From NCBI RefSeq assembly GCF_010509575.1, contig NZ_CP048437.1, positions 2,914,001-2,978,000 on the forward strand: a stretch of 64,000 nt of DNA, given 5' to 3'. Both the position numbers and the translations under genes were made by a program. The DNA comes from Faecalibacterium duncaniae (GTDB taxonomy: Bacteria; Bacillota; Clostridia; Oscillospirales; Ruminococcaceae). The notes beneath the pieces were generated by a model, which was not told the origin of the DNA, did not search any database, and saw only the letters and a list, made by a program, of their open reading frames with translations. Positions 43,292 to 50,994 of this stretch are shown here, piece after piece (the stretch's first letter is position 1; the number at the start of each line of letters is the position of its first letter).

Positions 43292-44926
43292 TTATACGGC
43301 AATATCCAGCTCGTCGGCATAGCCGAGAACGTATTCAAGTGTCTGCTGGTATTCGTCCTTGTACTTAAAGACGATTTCGATTGCATGGTTTTCGTGAATC
43401 AGAATGCGGTCAACCAGCGACATCAGCACACGGCGGTTCAGCTCTTCGACGTTTTCATACTGCTTGAAAAGCGTCACCCAGTTTCGTTCGGTCGTGCCGG
43501 TTGTCACCGTTTGCTTCATTTCTTTTTTGACCCGCAGAAGTGCCTCCTGTTTGTCCTCAATGATTTTGGTGTAGCTGCTGCGGAACTCGAAGTATTCCGA
43601 TTTATCAATGACGCCGCCGATGAAGTTCTCGTAAAGCCCCAGCTTGAGCTTTTGATACCGCTCAATCTCTTCCTCGATTTTTGCAATCTGGGCTTCGTAA
43701 TTGAAAGCCTTACGGCTCTGAGACGGAAGCCGCTCTATCATCGCAAGCGCGTGTTCCAGATTGATGACAAGCTCGATCTGGTCATGAATAGCACGGAAGA
43801 CCTTCTCTTCAACCTCTTTTGCGGCGATGCTGTGCGGGCTGCACGTCCGGCTGTGCTTATTGGTGGAGCAGACGTAGTAGATATACTTTTTTGTCTTCGA
43901 CGGGACGGTCTTGCGGATCATTGGCTGCTGACAGTCTCCGCAGAACAGGAAGCCGGAAAACAGATGCGCCTCGTCCTGATCGGGTGAACAGCGCATATCT
44001 CTCTGCATCATGACCTTGACCGCCATGAAGTCCTCGTAGGAGACAAGAGCTTCATGCGCGTTCTCAACCTTGACCCATTCGGATTCATCCTTGCTTTTCA
44101 CGACGCGGACTTTGTAGTTGGGAGTGCCGCGCTTGCCCTGAGCCAGAACGCCGATATAAACCTCGTTGGTGAGAATACGCTGGACGGCTTTGTATGTCCA
44201 TTTTGCGGTATCGCCGGTTTTGAAGACGGTATCAAACTTCACACCGGCGGAATGCTTATATTCCATTGGGGACAGGACGCCCATCTGGTTCAGACGCTTT
44301 GCAATGCGCCCAATGGAGAAGCCGTCCTTGTACATGGAAAAGATCATCTGTACATATTCGCTGACCGCTTCATCCACGATGAGCTGGTTTTTGTTCTCCG
44401 GCGATTTCATGTAGCCGTAAGGCGCGAACGAGCCGACGAACTCACCGCTCTTCTGCTTGACTTCCAGACTGCTTCGGATTTTCATGGAGATGTCCTTGCA
44501 GTAAGAATCGTTAATCAGGTTTTTGAACGGGATAACAAAGGAGTCGGACTGCGGATCACCGGTCAGACTGTCATACGCATCATTGATTGCGATGAAGCGT
44601 ATGCCGAGCTGCGGGAATATCTTCTCAATGTAACGTCCGCCGTCGATGTAGTTTCTTGAGAAGCGGCTGAGATCCTTGACTACAATGCAGTCAAGCGCAC
44701 CTTTGCGGATTGCCTCTTCCAGCTTTTTGAACTGAGGACGATTGAAGGAAACGCCGCTGTAACCGTCATCCACAAACGGCTCACAGACAAGCTCCAAATC
44801 CTCATGCCTTGCGATATAGTCCTCGCAGATGGCTCTCTGGCTGGCGATGGAGTTGCTTTCAACTTTATCTCCATCCTCACGGGACAGACGGCAGTAGATC
44901 GCCGTGCGGTAAACCTTGTCTGGCAT
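43292..44926 (-). CDS. Large serine recombinase 3 of 3
   Basis: A 544-residue protein. Catalytic TAIYCRLSRED, SIASQRAIC, VVKDLSRFSRNYIDGGRY; recombinase domain PYGYMKSPENKNQLIVDEAV; zinc ribbon CGDCQQPMIRK; coiled coil to the end. First gene of the recombinase operon, with a promoter 150 nt upstream. The three together probably form the integration/excision machinery, as in other gut Firmicutes elements with three recombinases. Confidence 0.93.
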   Translation of the reverse strand: MPDKVYRTAIYCRLSREDGDKVESNSIASQRAICEDYIARHEDLELVCEPFVDDGYSGVSFNRPQFKKLEEAIRKGALDCIVVKDLSRFSRNYIDGGRYIEKIFPQLGIRFIAINDAYDSLTGDPQSDSFVIPFKNLINDSYCKDISMKIRSSLEVKQKSGEFVGSFAPYGYMKSPENKNQLIVDEAVSEYVQMIFSMYKDGFSIGRIAKRLNQMGVLSPMEYKHSAGVKFDTVFKTGDTAKWTYKAVQRILTNEVYIGVLAQGKRGTPNYKVRVVKSKDESEWVKVENAHEALVSYEDFMAVKVMMQRDMRCSPDQDEAHLFSGFLFCGDCQQPMIRKTVPSKTKKYIYYVCSTNKHSRTCSPHSIAAKEVEEKVFRAIHDQIELVINLEHALAMIERLPSQSRKAFNYEAQIAKIEEEIERYQKLKLGLYENFIGGVIDKSEYFEFRSSYTKIIEDKQEALLRVKKEMKQTVTTGTTERNWVTLFKQYENVEELNRRVLMSLVDRILIHENHAIEIVFKYKDEYQQTLEYVLGYADELDIAV

Positions 44927-45075
44927 AAAAATAACCTCCGTTTTTCTGTTTGGTGTGGTACATCAAATCAGAAAGACGAAGGCTTGCTTCAACTCTTATG
45001 AAGAGGAACACGAAAACGCCACATGACCATCAGGGCAAGCGGCTTAATCCGTATTCTTCTTTTTTGACCGATTTC

Positions 45076-45104
45076 ATTATACCACAGGCTCAATCGCTTG
45101 TCCA
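45076..45104 (-). promoter_or_regulatory. Promoter of the recombinase operon
   Basis: On the minus strand TGGACA and TATAAT are 17 nt apart, about 150 nt before recombinase 3. Bases 44927-45075 hold nothing else I recognise. Confidence 0.7.
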
Positions 45105-45139
45105 TAGAACCGGGTGAAAAGATTCAGACTGTTCATAAA

Positions 45140-45382
45140 TCAGAGACCTCTCAGATAGTGTTCCAGACAATCTTCCATTGTCGTGTCCGTCTCGGCGAAG
45201 CTGATCTTCACCACAGTTTTTCCGTCCAGATAACAATAGGGATTTCTGATCTGCTTGATGAACTCCCTCAGCCTGTCCTCTCGCAGTGCCGCAGGATCAA
45301 GCCGGATGCTGCTTCTCTGAACGAGTGTGTTACGGTCAACCGTTTTCGGGCTGACGTTTTTCATTGCTTCAATGCCCATCAT
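45140..45382 (-). CDS. DUF6870-like small protein
   Basis: An 80-residue basic/acidic protein (SIRLDPAALREDRLREFIKQ, RNPYCYLDGKTVVKISF, DTTMEDCLEHYLRGL). It matches a small family found beside serine recombinases in Clostridial mobile elements. No enzymatic motif is present. The start follows GGAGGTGCTTAG. It lies upstream of the recombinase operon on the same strand; its stop overlaps the region of that promoter. Confidence 0.75.
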   Translation of the reverse strand: MMGIEAMKNVSPKTVDRNTLVQRSSIRLDPAALREDRLREFIKQIRNPYCYLDGKTVVKISFAETDTTMEDCLEHYLRGL

Positions 45383-45844
45383 ATTCTAAGCACCTCCTGT
45401 TTCGTGGATTATTCAGGACAAAAGGATATGGCAGAGCATCTTGTGAAGACACTCTGCCACATAGTTTTCATCCTGAAACTATATAGTAAGTTTCTTTTGG
45501 GTTTGTTTCATTGTCCGGCATATTTGCAGCTCGCGCCCCTGCCAGAAGAACTTTGCAGTTCCGGGAATGCTGCGGACTACCAATGGTCAATCGGTATCAT
45601 GGGACTCTCACCCCTCCGAGGAACGCTCCGAGCCGCCCATTCAAAGAAAAGACGGAAGTATCATTATACCCGGCATCTGCATCGTCGCAAGCAGCCGCAC
45701 CACACGACTGTTATAGCTCTCCGGAGGTCGCTCACTCCCTTTCGGGAGGTCTTGGCGTCGGAAGCTGTGTTGCTTCGCAGAAGCGGAAAGATCCGCAGCA
45801 CTGAACTATTCAGTTTTCAAGGAGCAGTGAAGTGGTCTGATTGA
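45383..45844 (-). other. Long noncoding leader of the DUF6870/recombinase side
   Basis: About 460 nt without a gene. On the minus strand a promoter at 45663-45690 (TTGCGA, 16 nt, TATAAT) would give a leader of about 280 nt. It contains a hairpin at 45438-45467 (TGGCAGAG with CTCTGCCA, continued through two G-U pairs) and several GC-rich stretches (near 45600-45640). No known riboswitch class is recognised. Confidence 0.5.
45663..45690 (-). promoter_or_regulatory. Promoter inside the DUF6870 leader
   Basis: TTGCGA and TATAAT on the minus strand are 16 nt apart, about 280 nt upstream of DUF6870. Confidence 0.55.
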
Positions 45845-45890
45845 CCCTTTCACTTTACAACGGACATCTTTTTGCCGTTTGTTGAGTACC
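45845..45890 (-). repeat. Bipartite motif, copy A (minus strand)
   Basis: Read on the minus strand: GGTACTCAACAAACG, a 10-nt spacer, then GTCCGTTGTAAAGTGAA and A-GGG. It begins 2 nt after the stop of the sigma-like gene and points toward the DUF6870 leader. The two arms are identical to copy B at 56814; the spacers differ in sequence but not in length. Confidence 0.85.
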
Positions 45891-45892
45891 TC

Positions 45893-46375
45893 TCAAAAAA
45901 TTCTTTGAAATTTTTTCTGCACCGCTGCTTTGAGGTCAAATGCAGCTCTGATGCCGATGCCTTTCCTCCGGGCAAACTCTCGAAGAGTCAGTCCTTCACG
46001 GGTCATCGCAAGATACAATTCGCGCTGCTTCTCGGTCAGAATAGAAAGAAGCTCCTTCTCTTTGAGGGCGGTGATCAGTTCCTCCATGCAGTCGCGGGAG
46101 TCTGCCAGCCATGCAGCGGACTTCACATCGTCCTCCGGCATAGCGTCAAGGGACAGCACGGTATCAGAAATTTTCTCTGCGCCGTCCTCATCCTCAGAGG
46201 TGTTGTCAGAGCCATACGAGCGTCTGATCCGCTTTTCCTCTGCGCGAAGGATTCTCATAACCTTGCGGTCAACCTCGGAAACTTCGCCGGTTCGTTTCAC
46301 GCGCACCATGCACTTGCCGTCCTCCGTAGTCCATAGGTCGTAATCGAACGCGATAGGGGTCTTAGGGATTTTCAT
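45893..46375 (-). CDS. Sigma-70 region 4-like protein of the mobile element
   Basis: A 160-residue protein. The last 55 residues (LTEKQRELYLAMTREGLTLREFARRKGIGIRAAFDLKAAVQKKF) form a helix-turn-helix like sigma region 4. The first 60 residues (FDYDLWTTEDGKCMVRVKRTGEV) and an acidic middle (GSDNTSEDEDGAE) are typical of sigma-like proteins of Clostridial mobile elements. A region 2 is not clear, so it may be a sigma-like activator. It ends 2 nt from copy A of the bipartite motif. Downstream of the zinc-ribbon gene, with a structured terminator between. Confidence 0.72.
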   Translation of the reverse strand: MKIPKTPIAFDYDLWTTEDGKCMVRVKRTGEVSEVDRKVMRILRAEEKRIRRSYGSDNTSEDEDGAEKISDTVLSLDAMPEDDVKSAAWLADSRDCMEELITALKEKELLSILTEKQRELYLAMTREGLTLREFARRKGIGIRAAFDLKAAVQKKFQRIF

Positions 46376-46422
46376 TGTTCATCCTTTCCGCTGCGCGGGA
46401 GCAGCGGGAAGGGTGAAGACAG

Positions 46423-46497
46423 AAAAAGAGCCGCATGACGGTGAGGTTTGAATCCCATGCCGATAAAACAGAGCAATTAAACTCTGTCTCATGCGGC
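46423..46497 (-). terminator. Structured intergenic RNA with U-tail between the zinc-ribbon and sigma-like genes
   Basis: On the minus strand GCCGCATGA (46497 side) pairs with TCATGCGGC (46430 side), enclosing an ACAGAG/CTCTGT hairpin and a second arm (GGCATGGG/CCTCACC, weak), then ends in TTTTT. The layout of a closed multibranch stem with a U-tail suggests a terminator, possibly regulated. A second hairpin (CCGCTGC/GCAGCGG) lies at 46388-46407, just before the sigma-like start. Confidence 0.6.
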
Positions 46498-46583
46498 ATT
46501 AGGATGACTTCACCTATCAGGCGGCTCCACAGCTCAGCTATGACATATATTTTATTTTAGAACAGAGGCTTGTCCTCCGGTTC

Positions 46584-46826
46584 TTACTTGGTACGCGGTC
46601 GCAGTCTTCTCATATTCAGCACATCAAAGACTGTGATCCGCCCGCATTTCTTGCACTTGGATTCTACATGACCCCTCGTGTCCTCGTAGACAGCAATGGC
46701 ATTATGCTGACAATACGGACATTTCAGGTATCGGGGCTTCTGCTGGGAAATGGCAACTCTTGCCCTGCGGATTTTTTCGATCAGCTCCGGCGTCGGTTCC
46801 TGAACCCGAATGGATGCTCTCTTCAT
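46584..46826 (-). CDS. Small zinc-ribbon protein of the mobile element
   Basis: An 80-residue protein with CPYC and CKKC pairs (CPYCQHNAIAVYEDTRGHVESKCKKC) and basic flanks, similar to small Cys-rich proteins carried by Clostridial conjugative elements. A nucleic-acid role is plausible. The ATG at 46826 overlaps the stop of the ImmA-like gene (TAATG), with GGAGGTGTGGTA upstream. Confidence 0.7.
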   Translation of the reverse strand: MKRASIRVQEPTPELIEKIRRARVAISQQKPRYLKCPYCQHNAIAVYEDTRGHVESKCKKCGRITVFDVLNMRRLRPRTK

Positions 46827-47554
46827 TACCACACCTCCAATGGGTCAACATACTCACTGAATGGACGATCTACCATGTAGCCGAGCTGACGAAGGCGGAT
46901 AGACGCCGTTGTCTTGGAGACACCGAACAACCGGCAGAAAAGGCGCAGCGTTAAGTGATCACCATACGAATACCTCCCCTCGTAATTGATCAGCGGCGTT
47001 TCTGCAAACCGACGCATTGCCAGGTCAACCTCTTTTTGAGGAAGCAGGATCGCCGCGCCCAAGACATTTGCTTGCCACTCGTTCCAGTCCTCGCGGGTTT
47101 TCAGCTCTCGCGGCGTATAGGCTGTCCGTGCGGAATATTTCATTTCGCAGGACGCCTTTACCTCTTCCGATTCCAGTTGGAAGAGAATCTGATGGGCGCA
47201 CTCGTGGGCAAGGGTAAATCTGCGCTTGGCGCAGAGCCGCTGCACGTTGCCGGATCGAATGAAGCTCTCGTCCAAGATGACCTGATTACGCTTCAAAGCC
47301 AGTGTGCGCGTAATACCAAGTTCCGTGATCTTGTACTCAGTGTTGGCATAGGCAGTGACACCGCAGATGCTTCCGTCCGGCGAGAGACGGGCGAATGATA
47401 CGCGAAGACCGAGATAGTTCTTTGCAAACTGATCAATGGGTGTTGGCAAAGCTGATCGGTCGGGCTTGTCCGCCTCATCCCCGAAAAAGAACCGGTTGAA
47501 GTCCTTCGTTGTTGAGGCTGCAATTTCTTCAAGTTGGCGCTGGGATAAAATCAT
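46826..47554 (-). CDS. ImmA/IrrE-family metallopeptidase (first copy)
   Basis: A 242-residue protein. RRFTLAHECAHQILF holds the H-E-x-x-H zinc motif, followed by a downstream acidic segment (EWQANVLGAAILLP) that supplies the third ligand, as in ImmA/IrrE. The C-terminal 60 residues (LFCRLFGVSKTTASIRLRQLGY) form a helix-turn-helix. Such peptidases cleave repressors of mobile elements or toxins' partners. The start at 47554 follows AAAGGAGG and overlaps the preceding gene by 4 nt. Confidence 0.88.
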   Translation of the reverse strand: MILSQRQLEEIAASTTKDFNRFFFGDEADKPDRSALPTPIDQFAKNYLGLRVSFARLSPDGSICGVTAYANTEYKITELGITRTLALKRNQVILDESFIRSGNVQRLCAKRRFTLAHECAHQILFQLESEEVKASCEMKYSARTAYTPRELKTREDWNEWQANVLGAAILLPQKEVDLAMRRFAETPLINYEGRYSYGDHLTLRLFCRLFGVSKTTASIRLRQLGYMVDRPFSEYVDPLEVW

Positions 47555-47811
47555 GAGCAGTTGTCCTCCTTTGCTTCGACGAACCACTTGTCTCCTTCGT
47601 GGAAAAGAAATGACTCCTTTCCGCGAATCTGAACTGTGTAACGGATGCCTCCGCCCCCAACCTTTTTGGATGTGGCGCGGCATTTGTATAGAATCTGGTC
47701 GATTTGAAAGATTACACCGTTGTCCCACCAGATAAGGCGAGGGAGGATTGCCCCCTCCTTGTCCACATCCAGCGTAACCGGGACGTATGCTTTTCTGTAC
47801 TGTGTAGCCAT
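47551..47811 (-). CDS. Small protein of unknown function upstream of the ImmA-like gene
   Basis: An 86-residue, probably beta-rich protein (AYVPVTLDVDKEGAILPRLIWWDNGVIFQIDQILY, GIRYTVQIRGKESFLFHEGDKWFVE), similar in pattern to small barrel-like DUFs, but I do not recognise a named family. The ATG at 47811 has a GGAG site at a slightly long distance. It is the first gene of the minus-strand operon driven by the promoter at 47997. Confidence 0.6.
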   Translation of the reverse strand: MATQYRKAYVPVTLDVDKEGAILPRLIWWDNGVIFQIDQILYKCRATSKKVGGGGIRYTVQIRGKESFLFHEGDKWFVEAKEDNCS

Positions 47812-47941
47812 TTCTGTTTTTCTCACTCCTGTTCCCTCATACCGGTGTATGCCGGTACGGATGATCTTCGGCAGCATAAATGCCTGTCCATTTGAACTGC
47901 TCAAAAGATGTAACTTTTTCGTGTACAACTACTCATGCCCC

Positions 47942-47970
47942 TTGACAGGATGAGCAATTCAGGATATACT
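47942..47970 (+). promoter_or_regulatory. Plus-strand promoter for the XRE-ImmA-cargo operon
   Basis: TTGACA and TATACT are exactly 17 nt apart, 110 nt upstream of the XRE gene. Confidence 0.85.
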
Positions 47971-47990
47971 ATGAGTAGTTGGATTGCTCA
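47951..47990. promoter_or_regulatory. Operator-like inverted repeat between the divergent promoters
   Basis: TGAGCAAT (47951) and ATTGCTCA (47983) are perfect inverted complements 24 nt apart. The first lies in the spacer of the plus-strand promoter and the second just outside its -10. A GCACTT/AAGTGC dyad (48004-48016) lies inside the minus-strand promoter. These fit XRE dimer sites. Confidence 0.65.
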
Positions 47991-47996
47991 GTCATT

Positions 47997-48025
47997 ATTA
48001 TACGCACTTCAAGTGCCTTTGTCAA
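47997..48025 (-). promoter_or_regulatory. Minus-strand promoter for the ImmA-sigma operon
   Basis: On the minus strand TTGACA and TATAAT are 17 nt apart, a consensus promoter back to back with the plus-strand one. Confidence 0.85.
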
Positions 48026-48080
48026 TAGACTTGCGCAATTTGATGTCGCAAACTTTTTGTGAACAGGAGTGATTACCAAA

Positions 48081-48509
48081 ATGACGTTTGGAGAGAAATT
48101 CAAGGCTGAACGGGAGAAGCGGAAGCTGACCCAGCAGGAAGTAGCCGATGCACTGGGGATCAACAGGCGTATGATTACCCGGTACGAGAACGGCATTTCC
48201 TTTCCCCGTACCAAGGACGCTTACAGAAAAATCGCGGAATACTTCAAGGTGGATGTGAACTATCTGCTGACCGAGGACGAAGAGTTTGTGGTTCAGGCAT
48301 CCGAGCAGTACGGCTCCCGTGGCATGAAACAGGCAAAGGACCTGATTGAAGGGATGTCCGGCTTGTTTGCGGGCGGTACGCTGTCTGAGCAGGACAAGGA
48401 TGCGGTGATGAAGGCGTTGCAGGATATATATTGGGAATCCAAAGCCCGGAATGTTGAGAAATACACGCCGAAGAAATACAAGAAGACCGGTACGGACGCA
48501 GAGGAATAA
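48081..48509 (+). CDS. XRE/Cro-C1-family repressor of the mobile element
   Basis: A 142-residue protein. The HTH occupies residues 3-60 (FGEKFKAEREKRKLTQQEVADALGINRRMITRYENG, then YFKVDVNYLLTED). The C-terminal half is charged and helical. It is the likely master regulator, acting on the operators between the two divergent promoters, and is followed by an ImmA/IrrE gene, the arrangement of ImmR-ImmA. The ATG at 48081 is used; a GTG at 48069 overlaps the ribosome site. Confidence 0.9.
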   Translation: MTFGEKFKAEREKRKLTQQEVADALGINRRMITRYENGISFPRTKDAYRKIAEYFKVDVNYLLTEDEEFVVQASEQYGSRGMKQAKDLIEGMSGLFAGGTLSEQDKDAVMKALQDIYWESKARNVEKYTPKKYKKTGTDAEE

Positions 48510-48577
48510 CTGTCTGCGTCTCGGTTTCTTGACGGATTTACTTTGACTGTTTTCAACATGAAAGGGGTGAAGGTCCC

Positions 48578-49114
48578 GTGATAATTCGCTCCGAGGAAAT
48601 ATACAAAAAGGCGAACAGCATTGTCAAAAGCTGTGGAACAAGAGATACCTTGAAGATTGCCCGTGAGCTGGGCATTCATCTCCATTTTCTTGACAATCTG
48701 AACGATCTGCTCGGAATGTACACCTACCGCCATAAAGAGCGGCATATTCTTCTGAACTCCAACATGGAGTATCTGATCATGCAAATGGTTTGCGGTCACG
48801 AGATCGGGCATGATACCTTTCACCGTGATCTTGCCAAAGGAAACGAACCGCTCCCGGAGTTCGTGCTGTTCGATATGCGCACAAAACACGAATATGAGGC
48901 GAATGCGTTTGCCTCACACCTGATCATTGACGATGATGAGCTGATTGACCTGATGAAGCAGGACTACGATGTGGTGCAGCTCTCGGCTGCAATGGGAACA
49001 AACATCAACCTGATGCTGATAAAGCTCAACGAACTGAACCGCATGGGCTGGCAGCTCAACTTGCCTTATGTACCGCACTCTGACTTCCTGAAAAATGTCA
49101 GACCGGAGGGGTGA
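48578..49114 (+). CDS. ImmA/IrrE-family metallopeptidase (second copy)
   Basis: A 178-residue protein with QMVCGHEIGHDTFH (H-E-x-x-H) and a third ligand in EYEANAFASHLIID. It starts with GTG at 48578 after AAAGGGGTGAAGG. In ICEBs1-type elements this peptidase cleaves the neighbouring XRE repressor to release the element after DNA damage or quorum signals. The same role is likely for the XRE gene directly upstream. Confidence 0.9.
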   Translation: MIIRSEEIYKKANSIVKSCGTRDTLKIARELGIHLHFLDNLNDLLGMYTYRHKERHILLNSNMEYLIMQMVCGHEIGHDTFHRDLAKGNEPLPEFVLFDMRTKHEYEANAFASHLIIDDDELIDLMKQDYDVVQLSAAMGTNINLMLIKLNELNRMGWQLNLPYVPHSDFLKNVRPEG

Positions 49115-49138
49115 ATGAGGATGAAGGATAGTAATTAG

Positions 49139-49975
49139 ATGAACAACGACGACTATAAAGAAGCCCTTTTCTATGCCGCTTCCATCTTTAACGAACGCTT
49201 GGGGGCAGAGTTCAGTGAGGACAACCTTGTACTGCGCTGCTTTCAGACGGAAAACCAGCAGGAAGTCTTTGAGCAGTTCTGCAAGCAGTATTTTCCTGAC
49301 CGGCTGGAAGACCGATATACAGAGGACGGCTATTTTGACTTTCACGCCTCTGCATTCGTCGGCACAGGAGATGGCGCGGACGGAATCCTTCTGCGCACAG
49401 ACATAGCGCGTCATCCGGCAGAGTTGAAGCACATTCTTCTGCATGAGCTGGCGCATATCTTCTGCACCCGCAACGAGATTGACGGAGATAATTTCTTTGA
49501 GCGATACTGCATGGACGATACCATCAGCCGCAAAGAGGACGGAACCATTAACGCCGGTTATGCGGTCTGGCGGGAACTGATTGCGGAGCTGATTGCATTT
49601 GAGCTGGATGACAACTGCGATGTAGTTCCGCTTCGACGCAAGAAAGACCTACTCAGCTATTACGAAGGAGAACTCCTGACCGGCAACGGAAAAATGGGCG
49701 TCAGCATGATTCTCTGTGAGGCAATGACCAGTGCTGAGGGCGAAGCGTCTATGACATGGGACGCTGCCAAAAGCAAGTTTACGCGGTTCAAGCCCTTTGA
49801 TGATCCACTGTACAGGGACTTGCTGGAACTGGTTTTTACACACGTTAGAGAATACTTTATCGTGATCGACCGCGACTTTATCTATGAAATTGGAGTGTTA
49901 TATCTGACCATTGCCGCACAAGCGATGATTGCGTCCCTAAAGAACAGATTTCAGGAAGAATCGACAGACCGATAG
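49139..49975 (+). CDS. Putative zinc metallopeptidase, HELAH type
   Basis: A 278-residue protein. ILLHELAHIFCTRNEIDGDNFFERYC contains H-E-L-A-H. A further conserved acidic/Trp segment follows (YAVWRELIAELIAFELDD), whose Glu could be the third ligand. I do not recognise the family. No signal peptide is present, so it is cytoplasmic. It follows the second ImmA gene in the operon, giving three metallopeptidases around the regulator. The start at 49139 lacks a strong ribosome site (GAAGGATAGTAATTAG upstream). Confidence 0.7.
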   Translation: MNNDDYKEALFYAASIFNERLGAEFSEDNLVLRCFQTENQQEVFEQFCKQYFPDRLEDRYTEDGYFDFHASAFVGTGDGADGILLRTDIARHPAELKHILLHELAHIFCTRNEIDGDNFFERYCMDDTISRKEDGTINAGYAVWRELIAELIAFELDDNCDVVPLRRKKDLLSYYEGELLTGNGKMGVSMILCEAMTSAEGEASMTWDAAKSKFTRFKPFDDPLYRDLLELVFTHVREYFIVIDRDFIYEIGVLYLTIAAQAMIASLKNRFQEESTDR

Positions 49976-49996
49976 AGAGAAAGGACGGGCAATGAT

Positions 49997-50302
49997 ATGA
50001 AATATAAGCTGTTTCGCTCCCCCGGTAATCTGGACAAGGCAGTCCGGAAGCACGAACTGGTTGCCGTGGAAATCGGCAAGAGCATTGATGATGTGGCAGA
50101 CGCGCTTATCCGTGCCGTTCGGGATGATCTTGCGGAAATGCCGGAGTATGCGCACTGCGAAACCGCTGCGTACGCACCGGAACCAATTCAGGAGCATCGC
50201 CGCGTAAGACGTTATCAGTATGAGATGATGAGTGTTGTTTACCCGCAGTATGCGGAGAAGAACATCCTTATTGATTATGGCGTGATTGAAGAGGCGGAGT
50301 AA
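49997..50302 (+). CDS. Hypothetical 101-residue protein
   Basis: A charged, soluble protein (SIDDVADALIRAVRDDLAEMPEYAHCE, HRRVRRYQYEMMSVVYPQ). No family or motif is recognised. It sits directly between the HELAH peptidase and the AlkZ-related gene, overlapping the latter by 1 nt (TAATG), so it is translationally coupled and probably functions with it. Confidence 0.6.
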   Translation: MKYKLFRSPGNLDKAVRKHELVAVEIGKSIDDVADALIRAVRDDLAEMPEYAHCETAAYAPEPIQEHRRVRRYQYEMMSVVYPQYAEKNILIDYGVIEEAE

Positions 50303-50988
50303 TGTCAAAGAGATATGCCAGACAACTACATAGTGCAGATGGTTTGATTGCCGCCGTCGAACAATACGGCTTTCTGCCCTTCTTTCGGAACGAGATTCAC
50401 GGCTTCTCCATCGAGGAACTTTGCCCACCTGAGTTATGGTTTGCGGATGATGTAGATGGTCCGTGGGAATGGAAAGGACCGGCTGCGCGGAGCGGCAAAT
50501 GTCTTTACGGCAAACTTTTCAACAAGAAGGCTGGATTTGTGAGTCGGGAGTGGATTCCGGACTTTGCGAACTTCCGGCGTGACGGCTATGACTTTGACGC
50601 CCGTTGGGATGACGGCTTGGCGTCCTACAAGGACAAGGAGCTTTATGAAGCCATAGCCGGTGAAGGCAGGATGCTTTCCAAACGGCTGAAAGAGACTCTG
50701 AACTACCGCAAGGGCGGCAACACCGGTTTTGAGACGTGCATCACGCGGCTGCAAATGCAGAGCTATGTCTGCATCGCGGATTTCGTCTATATGCAGGACA
50801 GATACGGAAGACCTTATGGCTGGGGTGTAGCAGAATACGCGACGCCGGAAGAGCTTTTCGGGTACGACTTTATCACATCCGGATATCAGCGAGACCCGCA
50901 GGAATCCAAAGAGCGCATGATGCAGCATCTTTCCTCCATCCTACCGGGTGTGTCTGCACAGCAGCTTACGAAGATATTGAAAGGATAA
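50302..50988 (+). CDS. AlkZ-related protein (possible DNA glycosylase-like)
   Basis: A 228-residue protein of the AlkZ-related group found in gut Firmicutes: LIAAVEQYGFLPFFRNEI, PWEWKGPAARSGKCLYGKLFNKKAGFVSREW, YDFDARWDDGLASYKDKELY, RLQMQSYVCIADFVY. The LQMQ segment recalls the catalytic Q-x-Q of AlkZ-type glycosylases that open alkylated or crosslinked DNA. Activity is not shown for this group; the resemblance is inference. It follows the 101-residue gene with a 1-nt overlap. Confidence 0.68.
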   Translation: MSKRYARQLHSADGLIAAVEQYGFLPFFRNEIHGFSIEELCPPELWFADDVDGPWEWKGPAARSGKCLYGKLFNKKAGFVSREWIPDFANFRRDGYDFDARWDDGLASYKDKELYEAIAGEGRMLSKRLKETLNYRKGGNTGFETCITRLQMQSYVCIADFVYMQDRYGRPYGWGVAEYATPEELFGYDFITSGYQRDPQESKERMMQHLSSILPGVSAQQLTKILKG

Positions 50989-50994
50989 AACACC

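Noticed and set aside
38116..44926. Prophage integrase cluster
   Set aside because: No capsid, terminase, portal or lysis genes follow; mobC, relaxase and oriT-like repeats indicate a mobilizable element.
45098..45844. Open frame of 248 codons on the plus strand in the DUF6870 leader
   Set aside because: It overlaps DUF6870 and its promoters, has no ribosome site, and its product has no recognisable pattern.
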